Positions 8,963 to 17,677 of a stretch of 64,000 bases of DNA are shown here, piece by piece. A program made the translations under genes and the position numbers. Numbering within the stretch: position 1 is the first letter of the stretch; every line of letters starts with the position of its first letter. The DNA lies in contig NZ_BAABLI010000017.1 in the NCBI RefSeq assembly GCF_039544265.1, positions 62,001 through 126,000 on the forward strand. Direction: 5' to 3'. The DNA comes from Corallincola platygyrae (lineage in GTDB: Bacteria > Pseudomonadota > Gammaproteobacteria > Enterobacterales > Neiellaceae). The notes under the pieces are model-generated. The model saw only the letters and a program-made list of their open reading frames with translations, did no database searches and was not told the DNA's origin.

Positions 8963-9112
8963 AATGTCTCCCTAGGAACGCATGCAAAATTTTGGTAACG
9001 CGTCTTTTAATCGAAAACGGCTAACGACAAGGGCATTCTAATTGACTGATTTGCTAACAAAAGTATCGGAGATAAAAAGTGTGAATCGACGGGGTGAGTT
9101 GTCAAAAATCAA

Positions 9113-10918
9113 TCAATTGTGGCGATGACCGGTATCGGCATGACTGTGATGGTGGTGAGAATGGCGTAACTCATTGGGAAACAACTCGGCAATAAACGCA
9201 CGGGGGCCATTTCGCAATAAGGAAATGGCGTACAGCAAAACCAGAACAGTTAAAGCCAGCCACTGCCAGCCGCTATGGCCTTCGTGATGATGCCAATCCC
9301 CTTGGGTTAACCAGGACGATAACCACCAGCAGGTTGCCACAGATAACGAGAGCATGACGGTTAACATGCCAATAGCGATCTTCTTGCCATGGGATGCAAC
9401 CAGGAACCGCACCAATGTAATGTTGACCATCGGGCCTAAAAGCAGGAACAGCAAACCAGCGGAGGGAGACATACCAACAGCAATCAGCACCGCAACTACA
9501 GGCGTTAACCCCGTTGCACAAAGGTGTAATGGCAAGGCTAAAATCATGACCACCAAAAATTGAGCCCAAAGGTGTTCGGTTAACACACTCCAACCTGGTG
9601 TCGGTGCCAGAGTCGCTGCAACCACCAAACCCGCAATAACCCACGGAGCGGTATGATCGATCAGGTGTGCATAACCATCAGTAAAGGCCCGAAACAGGCG
9701 CTGACCTCTTTGTTTCGTTGGCTTATCGCACAGTTCTCGACTTATGGTTTGCTCAGATTCGCTAATGAATCGTCCAATCAAGGCACCGATAACCAGGGCT
9801 AAGCCCAGAGCGGTAAACAAACGCGCCATGGCGAAATCTATGCCCAATAAGGGTATGGAGATGAGCAGTGCGTCAAACCCTAGCACAGGTGAAGCAACCA
9901 GAAATGCGAGAGCGAAACTTGGCGTCGCTCCCTGCTTCAACAGCATGGGATAGATGCGCGTTGCGTCAGGAACACACACAGGTAAAGGTAAGCCCATCAG
10001 TGCCCCTCTTATCGCCTCGGGCATCTTGCCCGGACGCGGGGATAGCCAGAAAGCTCGGGGAAACAGATAGTTAATAATGGCGGCAATGCCATACGCCAAC
10101 AGCAACCAAGGCGCAATCGTCAATGCCAACTGTAAAAAGCGCCATTGTGCTTCTGGGGCAGCATCATCCAAGGCAGCGTGCAGCTCATGGTGATGATGGT
10201 GGTCATGTAAGTGGTGCTCGTGTAGATGAAAGCCAAGCCAGCCCGGCAACAGGATCAATAGCAAAGCGACAACACCCAGCAAACCACCAATACCTGTCAT
10301 AGTTGGCGTCTCAGGCAGATCTTCTGAATGATATGGACGGTGAAACACGACATGAAGAATGGCACCGACAATAAACGCCTGGAACCAGGCAAACTGCTGC
10401 GTAGTCAGGGCGGTAACCATCTCTTCACCAGCAAAAAAGCCCGCCAGGGTGCCAGCTACCATCAACAAGATAACAGACCAGGCTAACCAAGGGCCATAAT
10501 GAGGGCGCAGCAGCCACCAAACCGTCAAGCCAACCGGGATCCTGTGAAGCACCACGCTCACTGCCAGCATCAGCTGGGTTTCATGTTCGCCATGGTCTAT
10601 CAGCGCCGCCCCATCACCAATAGCGTGGAGCGCCAATCCCAGAACACCAACCAGCAAGGTCGCGTTGTGCATTTGCAGCGCAGCGCGACGAAACAGGTTT
10701 TCAAGAATCGTAGGACCAAACAATCCGAGTGCAACAAGAAGTAGTACCATCCATCCACCGGCATGAATGACTTCCGGCAGTATGTGGAATAGCACCAAGC
10801 CACCCACGACAACAAATACAAAGCTATCAGTAAGCGCCAGCCAGCCATGATGGCGCTGGATCCAGCTATACAGTGGAGGACCCGCAAGCAAAGCCAAAAG
10901 ACTAAGAATCAACATCAT
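9113..10918 (-). CDS. ZIP-like/DUF318 permease fusion with His-rich segments
   Basis: This is a 601-residue polytopic membrane protein with two recognisable halves. Residues about 1-220 look like a ZIP-type metal transporter: TM segments with LHAIGDGAAL (compare the ZIP HxxxDG motif) and LHRIPVGL (compare HxIPxG). A histidine-rich loop follows (about residues 231-248, ten or more His). Residues about 260-560 look like the COG0701/DUF318 permease family: GALMGLPLPVC, LAFLVASPVLGFDALL, then LPLHLCATGLTPVVA and GPMVNITLVRFL. The usual second Cys after PVC is replaced (PVCVPDA). The C-terminus is again His-rich. The likely role is divalent-metal handling, but direction and ion are unknown. A sensor kinase gene lies 32 bp upstream on the same strand. 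Confidence 0.75.
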   Translation of the reverse strand: MMLILSLLALLAGPPLYSWIQRHHGWLALTDSFVFVVVGGLVLFHILPEVIHAGGWMVLLLVALGLFGPTILENLFRRAALQMHNATLLVGVLGLALHAIGDGAALIDHGEHETQLMLAVSVVLHRIPVGLTVWWLLRPHYGPWLAWSVILLMVAGTLAGFFAGEEMVTALTTQQFAWFQAFIVGAILHVVFHRPYHSEDLPETPTMTGIGGLLGVVALLLILLPGWLGFHLHEHHLHDHHHHHELHAALDDAAPEAQWRFLQLALTIAPWLLLAYGIAAIINYLFPRAFWLSPRPGKMPEAIRGALMGLPLPVCVPDATRIYPMLLKQGATPSFALAFLVASPVLGFDALLISIPLLGIDFAMARLFTALGLALVIGALIGRFISESEQTISRELCDKPTKQRGQRLFRAFTDGYAHLIDHTAPWVIAGLVVAATLAPTPGWSVLTEHLWAQFLVVMILALPLHLCATGLTPVVAVLIAVGMSPSAGLLFLLLGPMVNITLVRFLVASHGKKIAIGMLTVMLSLSVATCWWLSSWLTQGDWHHHEGHSGWQWLALTVLVLLYAISLLRNGPRAFIAELFPNELRHSHHHHSHADTGHRHN

Positions 10919-10950
10919 GCTGAGTATGTTTGCCTTTCAGGAAAGTGGGA

Positions 10951-12924
10951 TCAGGCTTTTAGAGGAGCCTGATAAGGTAACTCAAGGGTAAACGCTGCGC
11001 CATGACCGGGACGAGACTCCAGGCTGAGCTTGCCACCCAACGGACCTGCGGCAAGGTTATAGCTGATACTCAAGCCTAACCCTGTGCCGCCAGATTCTCT
11101 CGCAGTGGTGAAGAACGGGTCAAATGCCTGAGCAACCACCACTTCACTCATGCCACGGCCATCATCCTGCACTTTCAAACGCGCACGTTGCCCATGATCA
11201 TCAAAGCTCAGGCGGAGGCGTATCTCGCCCTCCTGACCGGCATCATAACCATGTTTTTGCGCATTGATCACCAAGTTGATAACGACCTGAGCCACGGCGC
11301 TTGGGTAACTATCAATCTCAACATCGCGCTCATAGTGAAACTGCAAAGAGACAGGTGAGTTACGGAAACGAGGTTGAATACTGTCCAGTACCTTCTGAAT
11401 ATACTCGGCAAGCAGGAAGCGACGACATTCACCCTGGGTTTGGTCTGCTGCCACTTGGCGGAAACTCTGCAATAGATGTATTGCCCGGTCGGTATTAAAC
11501 TGGATCAGATCCAGCCCCTTCAACCCGTCCTTCAACGCGGTTTCCAGCTGCTCAGAAGAGAGCCGTTGATCCTGAAACTGATACTGTAAGCGCGTCATCT
11601 GCTCTTTCAGGTGAGACACGGCGGTGACCACAATACCCATAGGCGTATTTACCTCATGGGAAACCCCAGCCACCATGCTACCCAGCGCCGACATTTTTTC
11701 TGACTGCACCAACTCACTCTTGGCAAGCTCAAGGTCATCCAGTGCCCGAGCGAGCTCATCACGCTGAACGACCAGATCCATCTCTACCTGTTCCATCGGC
11801 CGTGTGAATTTGGCTCGAATAAAACGATCCGTCACCGCTCCAATCACAGCCACCAGCAGTACCACACTGATGTTTACGATCAGTTGCCAACGCAATTCCT
11901 GCAGCATCGCCACCGGAGAAGCTGTGTAAACAAAGTACCAAGGCGCATGGTCAAACTGTCGCAACATCACCAGTTCACCATCCAAACTCTCTAATTGCCG
12001 CGTTTGGGTTGCCGCCATTTCGTGTAATTGCAGGATCTGATTGTCATCGAATAGCGGGGCATTTGGATCCTCAGATAGCTGCCTGCCACTGGCCAGCAAC
12101 TGAACAGGTGGCTGCAGGTTAATCACACTCAGATTCGACTCAGGGCCTTCGAGTGAGGACACAAAACGCTGCAAGAAATCCAACGTGACATCAGCTCCCA
12201 CCATCGCTGGATAACGTCCGCCAGAGTTAACGGGTTGCAGGTAACTTACCCGCAGGTCCTGAGCCATCGCATCCATATAGGGGCGCGTCCAATAGGCTTC
12301 AGCGCCCTGCTGTAGCCAGACCTGTGGCGGTCTAAGCACGCTATTGATTAAACGGTAACGAACTTCACCATCCCGTGGGCCGGGCTGAAACTCATGCCAC
12401 TCCAACGGAGGATAGATAAATGAAAAACCAGCATCAGGATTGTGATAGAAAGCCTGAACCGCCGCGGGTTCGACCAAGGGTGATGACACCAACAGGTCAG
12501 CAAGCTTGAGTGCCGCATTCACCTCACTGCGGTACTCGTCGTTGTCCTGCTGATACTGACCCGCACCAAAGAAGCTCCAAGGCCGGTTGTAGTATTCGTG
12601 CGTATCCAGTTGAAAGTGAGTGGCTGATTGCTGAAGGTGAGACTCCAGATCTTGCAGCGTGCCGGCCACTGGCGACTCTTTACCAAATTGATACTGTTGG
12701 CCAAGCGCCCGTACATAGTAGGTGGTGTTTTCCAGTCGATTGTTCAGAGCGAGAAAACGCTCTTGAAATGAAGACTCGACCGAATGTCGTAGGTCCTTGA
12801 TATCATTCCTGAAGTCAAACCAGGAGATCGCGATCGTAATCAGCACCAACACGGTGAACCCGAGTCGGTATAACCTCAATTGACGACGACATAGGCGCGC
12901 TAACGGCGCCGGATCTTTAACCAT
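10951..12924 (-). CDS. Membrane sensor histidine kinase
   Basis: This 657-residue protein has TM1 at about residues 16-36, a periplasmic sensor region of about 300 residues (possible double-Cache fold) and TM2 at about 340-360. A coiled coil leads into a HisKA domain, EKMSALGSMVAGVSHEVNTPMG, with phospho-acceptor His423. The HATPase domain follows, with an N box (VINLVINAQKHG) and G boxes (DDGRGM, GGTGLGLSI). No receiver or response-regulator gene is adjacent, so it is an orphan by position. Its only tight neighbour is the ZIP/DUF318 permease gene 32 bp downstream, which hints at a shared signal. The start ATG has only a weak ribosome site. Confidence 0.85.
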   Translation of the reverse strand: MVKDPAPLARLCRRQLRLYRLGFTVLVLITIAISWFDFRNDIKDLRHSVESSFQERFLALNNRLENTTYYVRALGQQYQFGKESPVAGTLQDLESHLQQSATHFQLDTHEYYNRPWSFFGAGQYQQDNDEYRSEVNAALKLADLLVSSPLVEPAAVQAFYHNPDAGFSFIYPPLEWHEFQPGPRDGEVRYRLINSVLRPPQVWLQQGAEAYWTRPYMDAMAQDLRVSYLQPVNSGGRYPAMVGADVTLDFLQRFVSSLEGPESNLSVINLQPPVQLLASGRQLSEDPNAPLFDDNQILQLHEMAATQTRQLESLDGELVMLRQFDHAPWYFVYTASPVAMLQELRWQLIVNISVVLLVAVIGAVTDRFIRAKFTRPMEQVEMDLVVQRDELARALDDLELAKSELVQSEKMSALGSMVAGVSHEVNTPMGIVVTAVSHLKEQMTRLQYQFQDQRLSSEQLETALKDGLKGLDLIQFNTDRAIHLLQSFRQVAADQTQGECRRFLLAEYIQKVLDSIQPRFRNSPVSLQFHYERDVEIDSYPSAVAQVVINLVINAQKHGYDAGQEGEIRLRLSFDDHGQRARLKVQDDGRGMSEVVVAQAFDPFFTTARESGGTGLGLSISYNLAAGPLGGKLSLESRPGHGAAFTLELPYQAPLKA

Positions 12925-13144
12925 AATCAGACCAAAATCACACTTCGGACAAGGAGTATACCCAAGTCAACGGCTGGCTCAACTTTTCCCTACAGCCTGT
13001 CTCAATGCACAGGTTAAAAGTCAATCCGGACAAGATATCAGGTGATGTTAATTTTTTGTTAACCAGATACTACGCAGATCCAATCGCTTTGGCGATAGGC
13101 ATTCTGGTTTTGCTTCAATTTGGGCCATCCCCAATAAAGGCTTG

Positions 13145-14518
13145 CTAGATGATCCGTGAAAATTGACGCTGCCTCATCTGACGTTGCATATAGGCATCAA
13201 AACACATACAGATTGAACGTATTAACAGGCGACCTGCCGCGTGCACTTCAATCCGCTGCTCGGTCACGGTGACCAGACCATCTTCCATCAACCCTTGCAG
13301 GGCGTCGATGGCGTCCTCGAAGTAATCAGCAAACGAGATTTCCCAACGCGCTTCAACGTCAGTCAAATCAAGTTTCAGATTACAGATCAGCGACTTGATA
13401 ACATCACGGCGGATTAAATCATCCCGATTCAGAGTGATCCCTTTGCAGAGCGCATCACCACGTTCATCCAGCTGCTGATAGTAGTGCTTTAACTCACGCT
13501 CATTCTGTAGATAACTGCTTCCAATCTGACTGATGGAAGACACGCCGACACCCAGCAGATCACAATCACCATGGGTGGTGTACCCCTGGAAGTTGCGATG
13601 CAATTCTCCAGCGCGCTGCAGCTTGGCCAACTCATCGTCTGGCTTGGCAAAATGGTCCATACCTATGTACTGGTAGCCGGCTTGCGTCAACGTTTCGATG
13701 GTTTGCCTGAACATCATCATCTTCTGGTCAGGAGATGGCATCTGCGCCTCATCAATTTTTCGCTGAGCGGCAAATCTATCCGGCAGGTGCGCGTAGTTAA
13801 ACACTGACAGTCTATCCGGGTCCATCTTCAGTGTTTGCTTGAGTGTTTCAGCAAAAGATTCTGGGGTTTGAAAGGGTAAGCCGTAAATCAGATCCAGATT
13901 GACGGAGCTCATTCCGTGCTGACGGGCTTCCGCTACCAATTGATGAATAAACTCATTGTCCTGCTCGCGGTTGACCGCCTGCTGTACCTGCTGGTTAAAG
14001 TCCTGCACACCAATGCTGATGCGGTTGAAACCCAACTCCGCAAGGGTCGACATCATCGATAGCGGGATCTCTCGCGGATCAACCTCAATGCCCTGTTCAA
14101 CATCATCTGCAAAAACAAAATGTTGTTTCAGCATTGAGACCAGCCTGTTCATCTGTGTTTCAGACAAAAAGGTGGGTGTCCCACCGCCAAGGTGCAATTG
14201 GTGAACCGTATAATCGGAAAATTGCTCGCCTCTGGTTGCCAACTCCCGCGCTAGAAAATCCAGGTAGATATCGGCTTTGTGGGGATGTCGGGTGATGACC
14301 TTGTTGCAACCACAGTAGTAACAAAGCTTGTGACAGAAAGGGATATGCACATAAAGCGACAACTTACGGGTCTGGCTGCTACTGATTGCATCGAGCAAAT
14401 TCTGCTCGCTGAATCCAGATTGAAACTCCAACGCTGTTGGATAAGAGGTATAACGAGGCCCCGTCAAATTATACTTTTCGATCAGGCTTTGATCCCACAC
14501 AGGGCCAACTGTAGTCAC
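13145..14518 (-). CDS. hemN: Oxygen-independent coproporphyrinogen III oxidase
   Basis: This radical-SAM enzyme of anaerobic haem synthesis converts coproporphyrinogen III to protoporphyrinogen IX. The radical-SAM cluster motif CHKLCYYC (CX3CX2C) lies in VHIPFCHKLCYYCGCNK, with LHLGGGTPTFL and GVQDFNQQVQQAVNR following; length is about that of E. coli HemN. An in-frame TTG at 14524 (product MSVTTVGP) resembles other HemN N-termini. However, the ribosome site TGGAGA at 14525-14530 is seven bases from the GTG at 14518 and only one from the TTG, so GTG is preferred. A TATAAT box lies at 14547-14552. The gene follows the DUF2489 gene, as in Shewanella and vibrios. Confidence 0.93.
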   Translation of the reverse strand: MTTVGPVWDQSLIEKYNLTGPRYTSYPTALEFQSGFSEQNLLDAISSSQTRKLSLYVHIPFCHKLCYYCGCNKVITRHPHKADIYLDFLARELATRGEQFSDYTVHQLHLGGGTPTFLSETQMNRLVSMLKQHFVFADDVEQGIEVDPREIPLSMMSTLAELGFNRISIGVQDFNQQVQQAVNREQDNEFIHQLVAEARQHGMSSVNLDLIYGLPFQTPESFAETLKQTLKMDPDRLSVFNYAHLPDRFAAQRKIDEAQMPSPDQKMMMFRQTIETLTQAGYQYIGMDHFAKPDDELAKLQRAGELHRNFQGYTTHGDCDLLGVGVSSISQIGSSYLQNERELKHYYQQLDERGDALCKGITLNRDDLIRRDVIKSLICNLKLDLTDVEARWEISFADYFEDAIDALQGLMEDGLVTVTEQRIEVHAAGRLLIRSICMCFDAYMQRQMRQRQFSRII

Positions 14519-14546
14519 GGACAATCTCCAGAATTTTCTCAGGGGT

Positions 14547-14552
14547 ATTATA
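14547..14552 (-). promoter_or_regulatory. Putative -10 box for hemN
   Basis: A perfect TATAAT on the minus strand lies about 28 bases before the hemN GTG. The -35 region is not close to consensus, so an activator may be involved. I found no clear FNR palindrome. Confidence 0.45.
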
Positions 14553-14605
14553 CAGGGCAGTGGGCTGTTGCCCAGCAGCCCGCTATCAACCTAAATGTCT
14601 CGACT

Positions 14606-15079
14606 TCAACCGCGGCTGAGGCAAAGCTCTTTGGTCAGACTCCGAATTGCCAGCAGCTCAGGTTGGATCCCCTCGGCAAATGATTCTTCATCTTTCATCC
14701 GTTGCAGATCCATTTTCATGATCTCATTTCGCTTGTACTTCTTGCGGGCATCATGCGTCGGCAGGTGTTTCACCTTGTCATAAAGGCCATGCAGATTAGG
14801 ATAGCGCGCGGTGAAATCAATTGGCCCGACAGAAGGCTGAAGATGATCAAGCAACACACAGATCCGAATAGCGGCTTCAGATAACTCACATTGTCCCTGT
14901 TCTGCAGCCATGGATATGGTGTAGATACTTTCAAGTAAACGTGCGTTTTTCCGTTCAGCCACCAGGCGTTGCGCCTGCTGTTGCTGTTTTAACAGATATA
15001 ACAATCGACCGGCATACACACTGAGGCCAACAATAATCAGGGCACCAACGGCAATGGCAGCCCACCACATTGACGTCAT
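14606..15079 (-). CDS. DUF2489 membrane-anchored protein
   Basis: This 157-residue protein has one N-terminal TM helix (residues 5-28) and a cytoplasmic helical part (YPNLHGLYDKVKHLPTHDARKKYKR), the signature stretch of DUF2489. The start overlaps the yihI stop by four bases (ATGA), so the two are translationally coupled. It sits between yihI and hemN, the known position for this family in marine gammaproteobacteria. The function is unknown. Confidence 0.8.
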   Translation of the reverse strand: MTSMWWAAIAVGALIIVGLSVYAGRLLYLLKQQQQAQRLVAERKNARLLESIYTISMAAEQGQCELSEAAIRICVLLDHLQPSVGPIDFTARYPNLHGLYDKVKHLPTHDARKKYKRNEIMKMDLQRMKDEESFAEGIQPELLAIRSLTKELCLSRG

Positions 15080-15675
15080 GAGGGGTCCTCATCCTTATAT
15101 TCGTCAGACAAAGCATCTCCTTGGTTCAGGGTTTCCCAGAGCTCATCCTCCAGCTCTTCCTCTTCATCATCCAGACCCAGTGCTTCAGCCAATTTCTGAT
15201 GCTGGCTGACAAAACGTTCAAACTCAGCCTCTGCTTCCGCTGAAAGCTGCTCACCTTTATCAACCATATCTAATAGGGTGTTAAAGCGACTGTCCTGCTC
15301 CAACGCTTCTAGCTCAGCCAACAAGGACTGCTCTGAAGGCGCGCCTTCAGGCTCTTTCGCCTCAACCTTTACCGGCTGCTTTGCAGTTTTGGGCGTCTCA
15401 GGCACGCGAGTTTCAACCGGCTCAGAGGGCACATTCAATGCTACCGGCTTCTTACTTCCTAACTGTTCAGCTATCTCTGGGGCTAATTTGCTGGAGACAC
15501 CGGACTTTTCAGCCTTAGTCTTTGGCGATTCAGCGACTTGCTTGTGGCCCGGCTTTAATCCCTTGCGCTTTTTAACACGCTTTTGCTGCTTACTGCGCTC
15601 TTCCTGAACAATGGATTTGGGTTTAAACGAGGGAGCCAATGCACCTGGCTTTCTGGATTTGCGTTTGCGACTCAT
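15076..15675 (-). CDS. yihI: Der GTPase-activating protein YihI
   Basis: This 199-residue protein has a strongly basic N-terminus (MSRKRKSRKPGALAPS) and a low-complexity Lys/Glu/Pro middle. Its acidic C-terminal domain (LDMVDKGEQLSAEAEAEFERFVSQHQKL) is characteristic of YihI, which stimulates the GTPase Der (EngA) and so tunes 50S ribosome assembly. The central spacer is longer than I would expect. It is the first gene of yihI-DUF2489-hemN, in the classical synteny with engB. Confidence 0.88.
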   Translation of the reverse strand: MSRKRKSRKPGALAPSFKPKSIVQEERSKQQKRVKKRKGLKPGHKQVAESPKTKAEKSGVSSKLAPEIAEQLGSKKPVALNVPSEPVETRVPETPKTAKQPVKVEAKEPEGAPSEQSLLAELEALEQDSRFNTLLDMVDKGEQLSAEAEAEFERFVSQHQKLAEALGLDDEEEELEDELWETLNQGDALSDEYKDEDPS

Positions 15676-15800
15676 AGCGCTCTCAACAGTGGGAAACTCA
15701 ATCTTTGCGGCACGTATTGTAACGCAACATCATCGCTGCGCGATAATTTGCTGGTTTTTCTCACATGACTACAGAATAGGAGGGAAAAGTGGTTTGCTAG

Positions 15801-15828
15801 AAAAAGAAAAAGGCGGGTCACCCGCCTT
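15801..15828 (-). terminator. Intrinsic terminator, minus strand
   Basis: The hairpin GGCGGGT / ACCCGCC (15812-15826) is followed on the minus strand by TTTTTCTTTTT. It lies 48 bp after the stop of the small Lys-rich ORF and about 410 bp after the DsbA-like gene, so a transcript distinct from dsbA may end here. Confidence 0.8.
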
Positions 15829-15873
15829 ATCAATCAACCACGTCGTTGTGGTCAAATTTCTTGTCAGTAATCC

Positions 15874-15984
15874 TTACTGGGTTAACAACATCCCGGTTTG
15901 GTTATCCATTTTATTGTTGCCGGCTTCCGTGCATTGCTTCTTTTTTTTCTTCTTTACATGCTTCCTTTCACGCCTGAATAGCAT
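15874..15984 (-). CDS. Possible 36-residue Lys-rich small protein
   Basis: This short ORF encodes MLFRRERKHV, then six lysines, then QCTEAGNNKMDNQTGMLLTQ. In its favour are the position just upstream of an intrinsic terminator on the same strand and the composition change from basic to polar. Against it are the lack of a clear ribosome site (GACTGC before ATG) and the run of A bases, which could produce the Lys tract by chance. No family is recognised. Alternatively the stretch is the body of a small RNA ending at the terminator. Confidence 0.35.
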   Translation of the reverse strand: MLFRRERKHVKKKKKKQCTEAGNNKMDNQTGMLLTQ

Positions 15985-16240
15985 GCAGTCTATTCAGTTC
16001 GTGTGGATCCCAAACAAGGACCCATTGCAGCGCTTCCCCGACTGCTGGCCATACACTCTTTGATGGTGTTTTGACCTAAATGTATCTTCAACAGGATCGT
16101 CCTGATCTGTTTGTTCCCTGAGTCGCGTTTTACTCTAGTGCAATTGAGTAATAACTCAAGAAATCTTCGCAACAAATTTATAACATAGCCGCTTTTTTGT
16201 TAGCCAGTGCACACTTTTTAATCAAAGTTGTCGCACCTGA

Positions 16241-16855
16241 TTATTCTACTTTTGGTAGAGCAACCAGAAACTCCAGCGTTGATAAAAAGCTCTCACGTGT
16301 CAGGTGTTGGCCCGCATGCACCAGATAGCGTCCATTCACCAAGACTGCAGGCACACCGGGAACATTCACCGCTTCCAACAAATTTTTATCAGATACCAAC
16401 TGCGCATTCATCCGGGAAGATAGGAACTGTTCCATCATCAGTTCGCTGTTCTCTCCCCTGGCCGCAAACCAAGCCACGACACTGGTTTGATCAGAAAGCG
16501 GCTCACCACCACTGGTCATCTCTTCGAACAGTTGCTGATGATAAGTAACGAACTTAGGGGACAACTTTGCCAGATAGTAAGCTTTGGCCTGGGGACGCCA
16601 GTCGCTTCTGACAACTGCCGGTATCCGCTGCCACTCCAACTCAGGGAATGAAAGCAGCAAGGTTTCGCTGACATCATTCAACATCGCCGAACCGGGAGCC
16701 CCATACCAAAAAAACTCAACGATTTCGGCGCTCGGCTTTTGACCATCTGCCAACGTTACCTCAGAGTAATCTTTACCCAGTTCAGGCACAGCCAAAGCCG
16801 CTGTTGCGAACAGCAGGATGAACACACCACACAATGTGCGCAAAAATACGGGCAT
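16241..16855 (-). CDS. DsbA-fold protein lacking the CXXC active site
   Basis: The start is set at 16855, where the ATG follows GGAGGAG by seven bases; the frame could extend seven codons further. The product has 204 residues and a signal peptide (MPVFLRTLCGVFILLFATAALA), so it is periplasmic. The DsbA landmark EFFWYG is present, but the usual CPHC after it reads APGS (residues 53-56), removing both catalytic cysteines. The cis-proline loop is kept (VPGVPAVLVNGRYLV). The helical insertion is also recognisable. It cannot perform the normal thiol oxidation. A chaperone or binding role is inference. It occupies the usual dsbA position next to cytochrome c4 and engB. Confidence 0.85.
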   Translation of the reverse strand: MPVFLRTLCGVFILLFATAALAVPELGKDYSEVTLADGQKPSAEIVEFFWYGAPGSAMLNDVSETLLLSFPELEWQRIPAVVRSDWRPQAKAYYLAKLSPKFVTYHQQLFEEMTSGGEPLSDQTSVVAWFAARGENSELMMEQFLSSRMNAQLVSDKNLLEAVNVPGVPAVLVNGRYLVHAGQHLTRESFLSTLEFLVALPKVE

Positions 16856-16874
16856 AGATAACTCCTCCAGATAC

Positions 16875-16898
16875 AAAAAAGGCGACCTTACAGTCGCC
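16875..16898 (-). terminator. Intrinsic terminator after cytochrome c4
   Basis: The hairpin GGCGAC / GTCGCC (16881-16898) is followed on the minus strand by TTTTTT. It sits between the cytochrome c4 stop and the DsbA-like start, so the latter depends on read-through or its own promoter. Confidence 0.82.
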
Positions 16899-16921
16899 TT
16901 CCATAATTAACCTAATTTAGA

Positions 16922-17548
16922 TTAGTGTAAACCAGCCAGGTACTTAGCCAGGATTTCAATCTCTTCATCGGTTAACTTCATCGCGATATCACGCATCATG
17001 CCGTTCATATCATTGGCACGATCGCCAGACTTAAACTTGTCCAGTTGCGCCTTGGTATATTCCGGATGCTGGGCGGAAATTGCAGGGAACTTGGCAAGGC
17101 TTGAACCCACACCTCGTGGGCCATGGCACGCCAAGCAAGCAGGCAAACCACGCTCCGGATCACCACCGCGATAAAGCTGTTCGCCAACCTCAATAACGTC
17201 TTCTGGAGTCGCGCCCGGAGCCATTGTCTGGCTCGCATAGAATGCCGCCAGGTTTTCCATGGTGGTTTCATCCAAAGGCATCGCCATGCCCCCCATCACA
17301 GGGTCGTAACGTCCTTCCTTACCACCCGTCTGCATACCCAACTTAAACTCTTTGAGCTGCTTAAGGATATAACTGGCATGTTGGCCAGCAATCTTTGGAT
17401 AGATAGTGACGGTCGCATTACCATCAGTACCATGACATGCGGCACAGGTTGCCGCCGCCGCTTTACCGGCTTCAACGTCGCCTTGAGCCATCACAGGAGT
17501 TGCAACAGCACTTACCAGAGCCGTAAACGCTATCAGGAATCTTTTCAT
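16922..17548 (-). CDS. Cytochrome c4 (dihaem)
   Basis: This 208-residue periplasmic dihaem c-type cytochrome has a signal peptide (to VMA-QG). Two homologous haem domains follow: CAACH at about residue 35 and CLACH at about 137. Axial Met candidates lie in MGGMAMPL and in NGMMRDIAMKL. Cytochrome c4 passes electrons to terminal oxidases. The gene is divergent from engB, with 129 bp between starts, and a terminator separates it from the DsbA-like gene downstream. This order matches the dsbA-cc4-engB group known from Pseudomonas and relatives. Confidence 0.93.
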   Translation of the reverse strand: MKRFLIAFTALVSAVATPVMAQGDVEAGKAAAATCAACHGTDGNATVTIYPKIAGQHASYILKQLKEFKLGMQTGGKEGRYDPVMGGMAMPLDETTMENLAAFYASQTMAPGATPEDVIEVGEQLYRGGDPERGLPACLACHGPRGVGSSLAKFPAISAQHPEYTKAQLDKFKSGDRANDMNGMMRDIAMKLTDEEIEILAKYLAGLH

Positions 17549-17612
17549 TAATACCCCTAATCCATCTTTGTCGTCCGCCTAGGGAGCGGGACGTGGTACA
17601 CTTTGCGTGCTT

Positions 17613-17641
17613 ATTATCGTAATCGGGTCATTTTACACCAA
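17613..17641 (-). promoter_or_regulatory. Putative promoter of cytochrome c4
   Basis: On the minus strand TTGGTG (17636-17641) and GATAAT (17613-17618) are separated by 17 bases. It lies about 65 bp before the cytochrome c4 start. Confidence 0.45.
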
Positions 17642-17677
17642 ATTCACAAAAAGTAACCCGTTGCCCGGAGGCCATTT

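Larger units (their letters stand above)
15676..16240. other. Intergenic region between yihI and DsbA-like gene
   Basis: This spacer of about 565 bp contains a possible 36-codon minus-strand ORF (15874-15984) and a strong minus-strand terminator (15801-15828). It also holds a small inverted repeat TTGAGT-AATA-ACTCAA near 16145-16160. A long plus-strand frame crosses it, but its composition is unlike a protein. The yihI promoter should be near 15676-15780. Confidence 0.5.

Noticed and set aside
15611..16063. 150-codon plus-strand frame across the yihI-dsbA spacer
   Set aside because: Overlaps the yihI start and the minus-strand terminator; poly-Phe stretch comes from a T run; no ribosome site.
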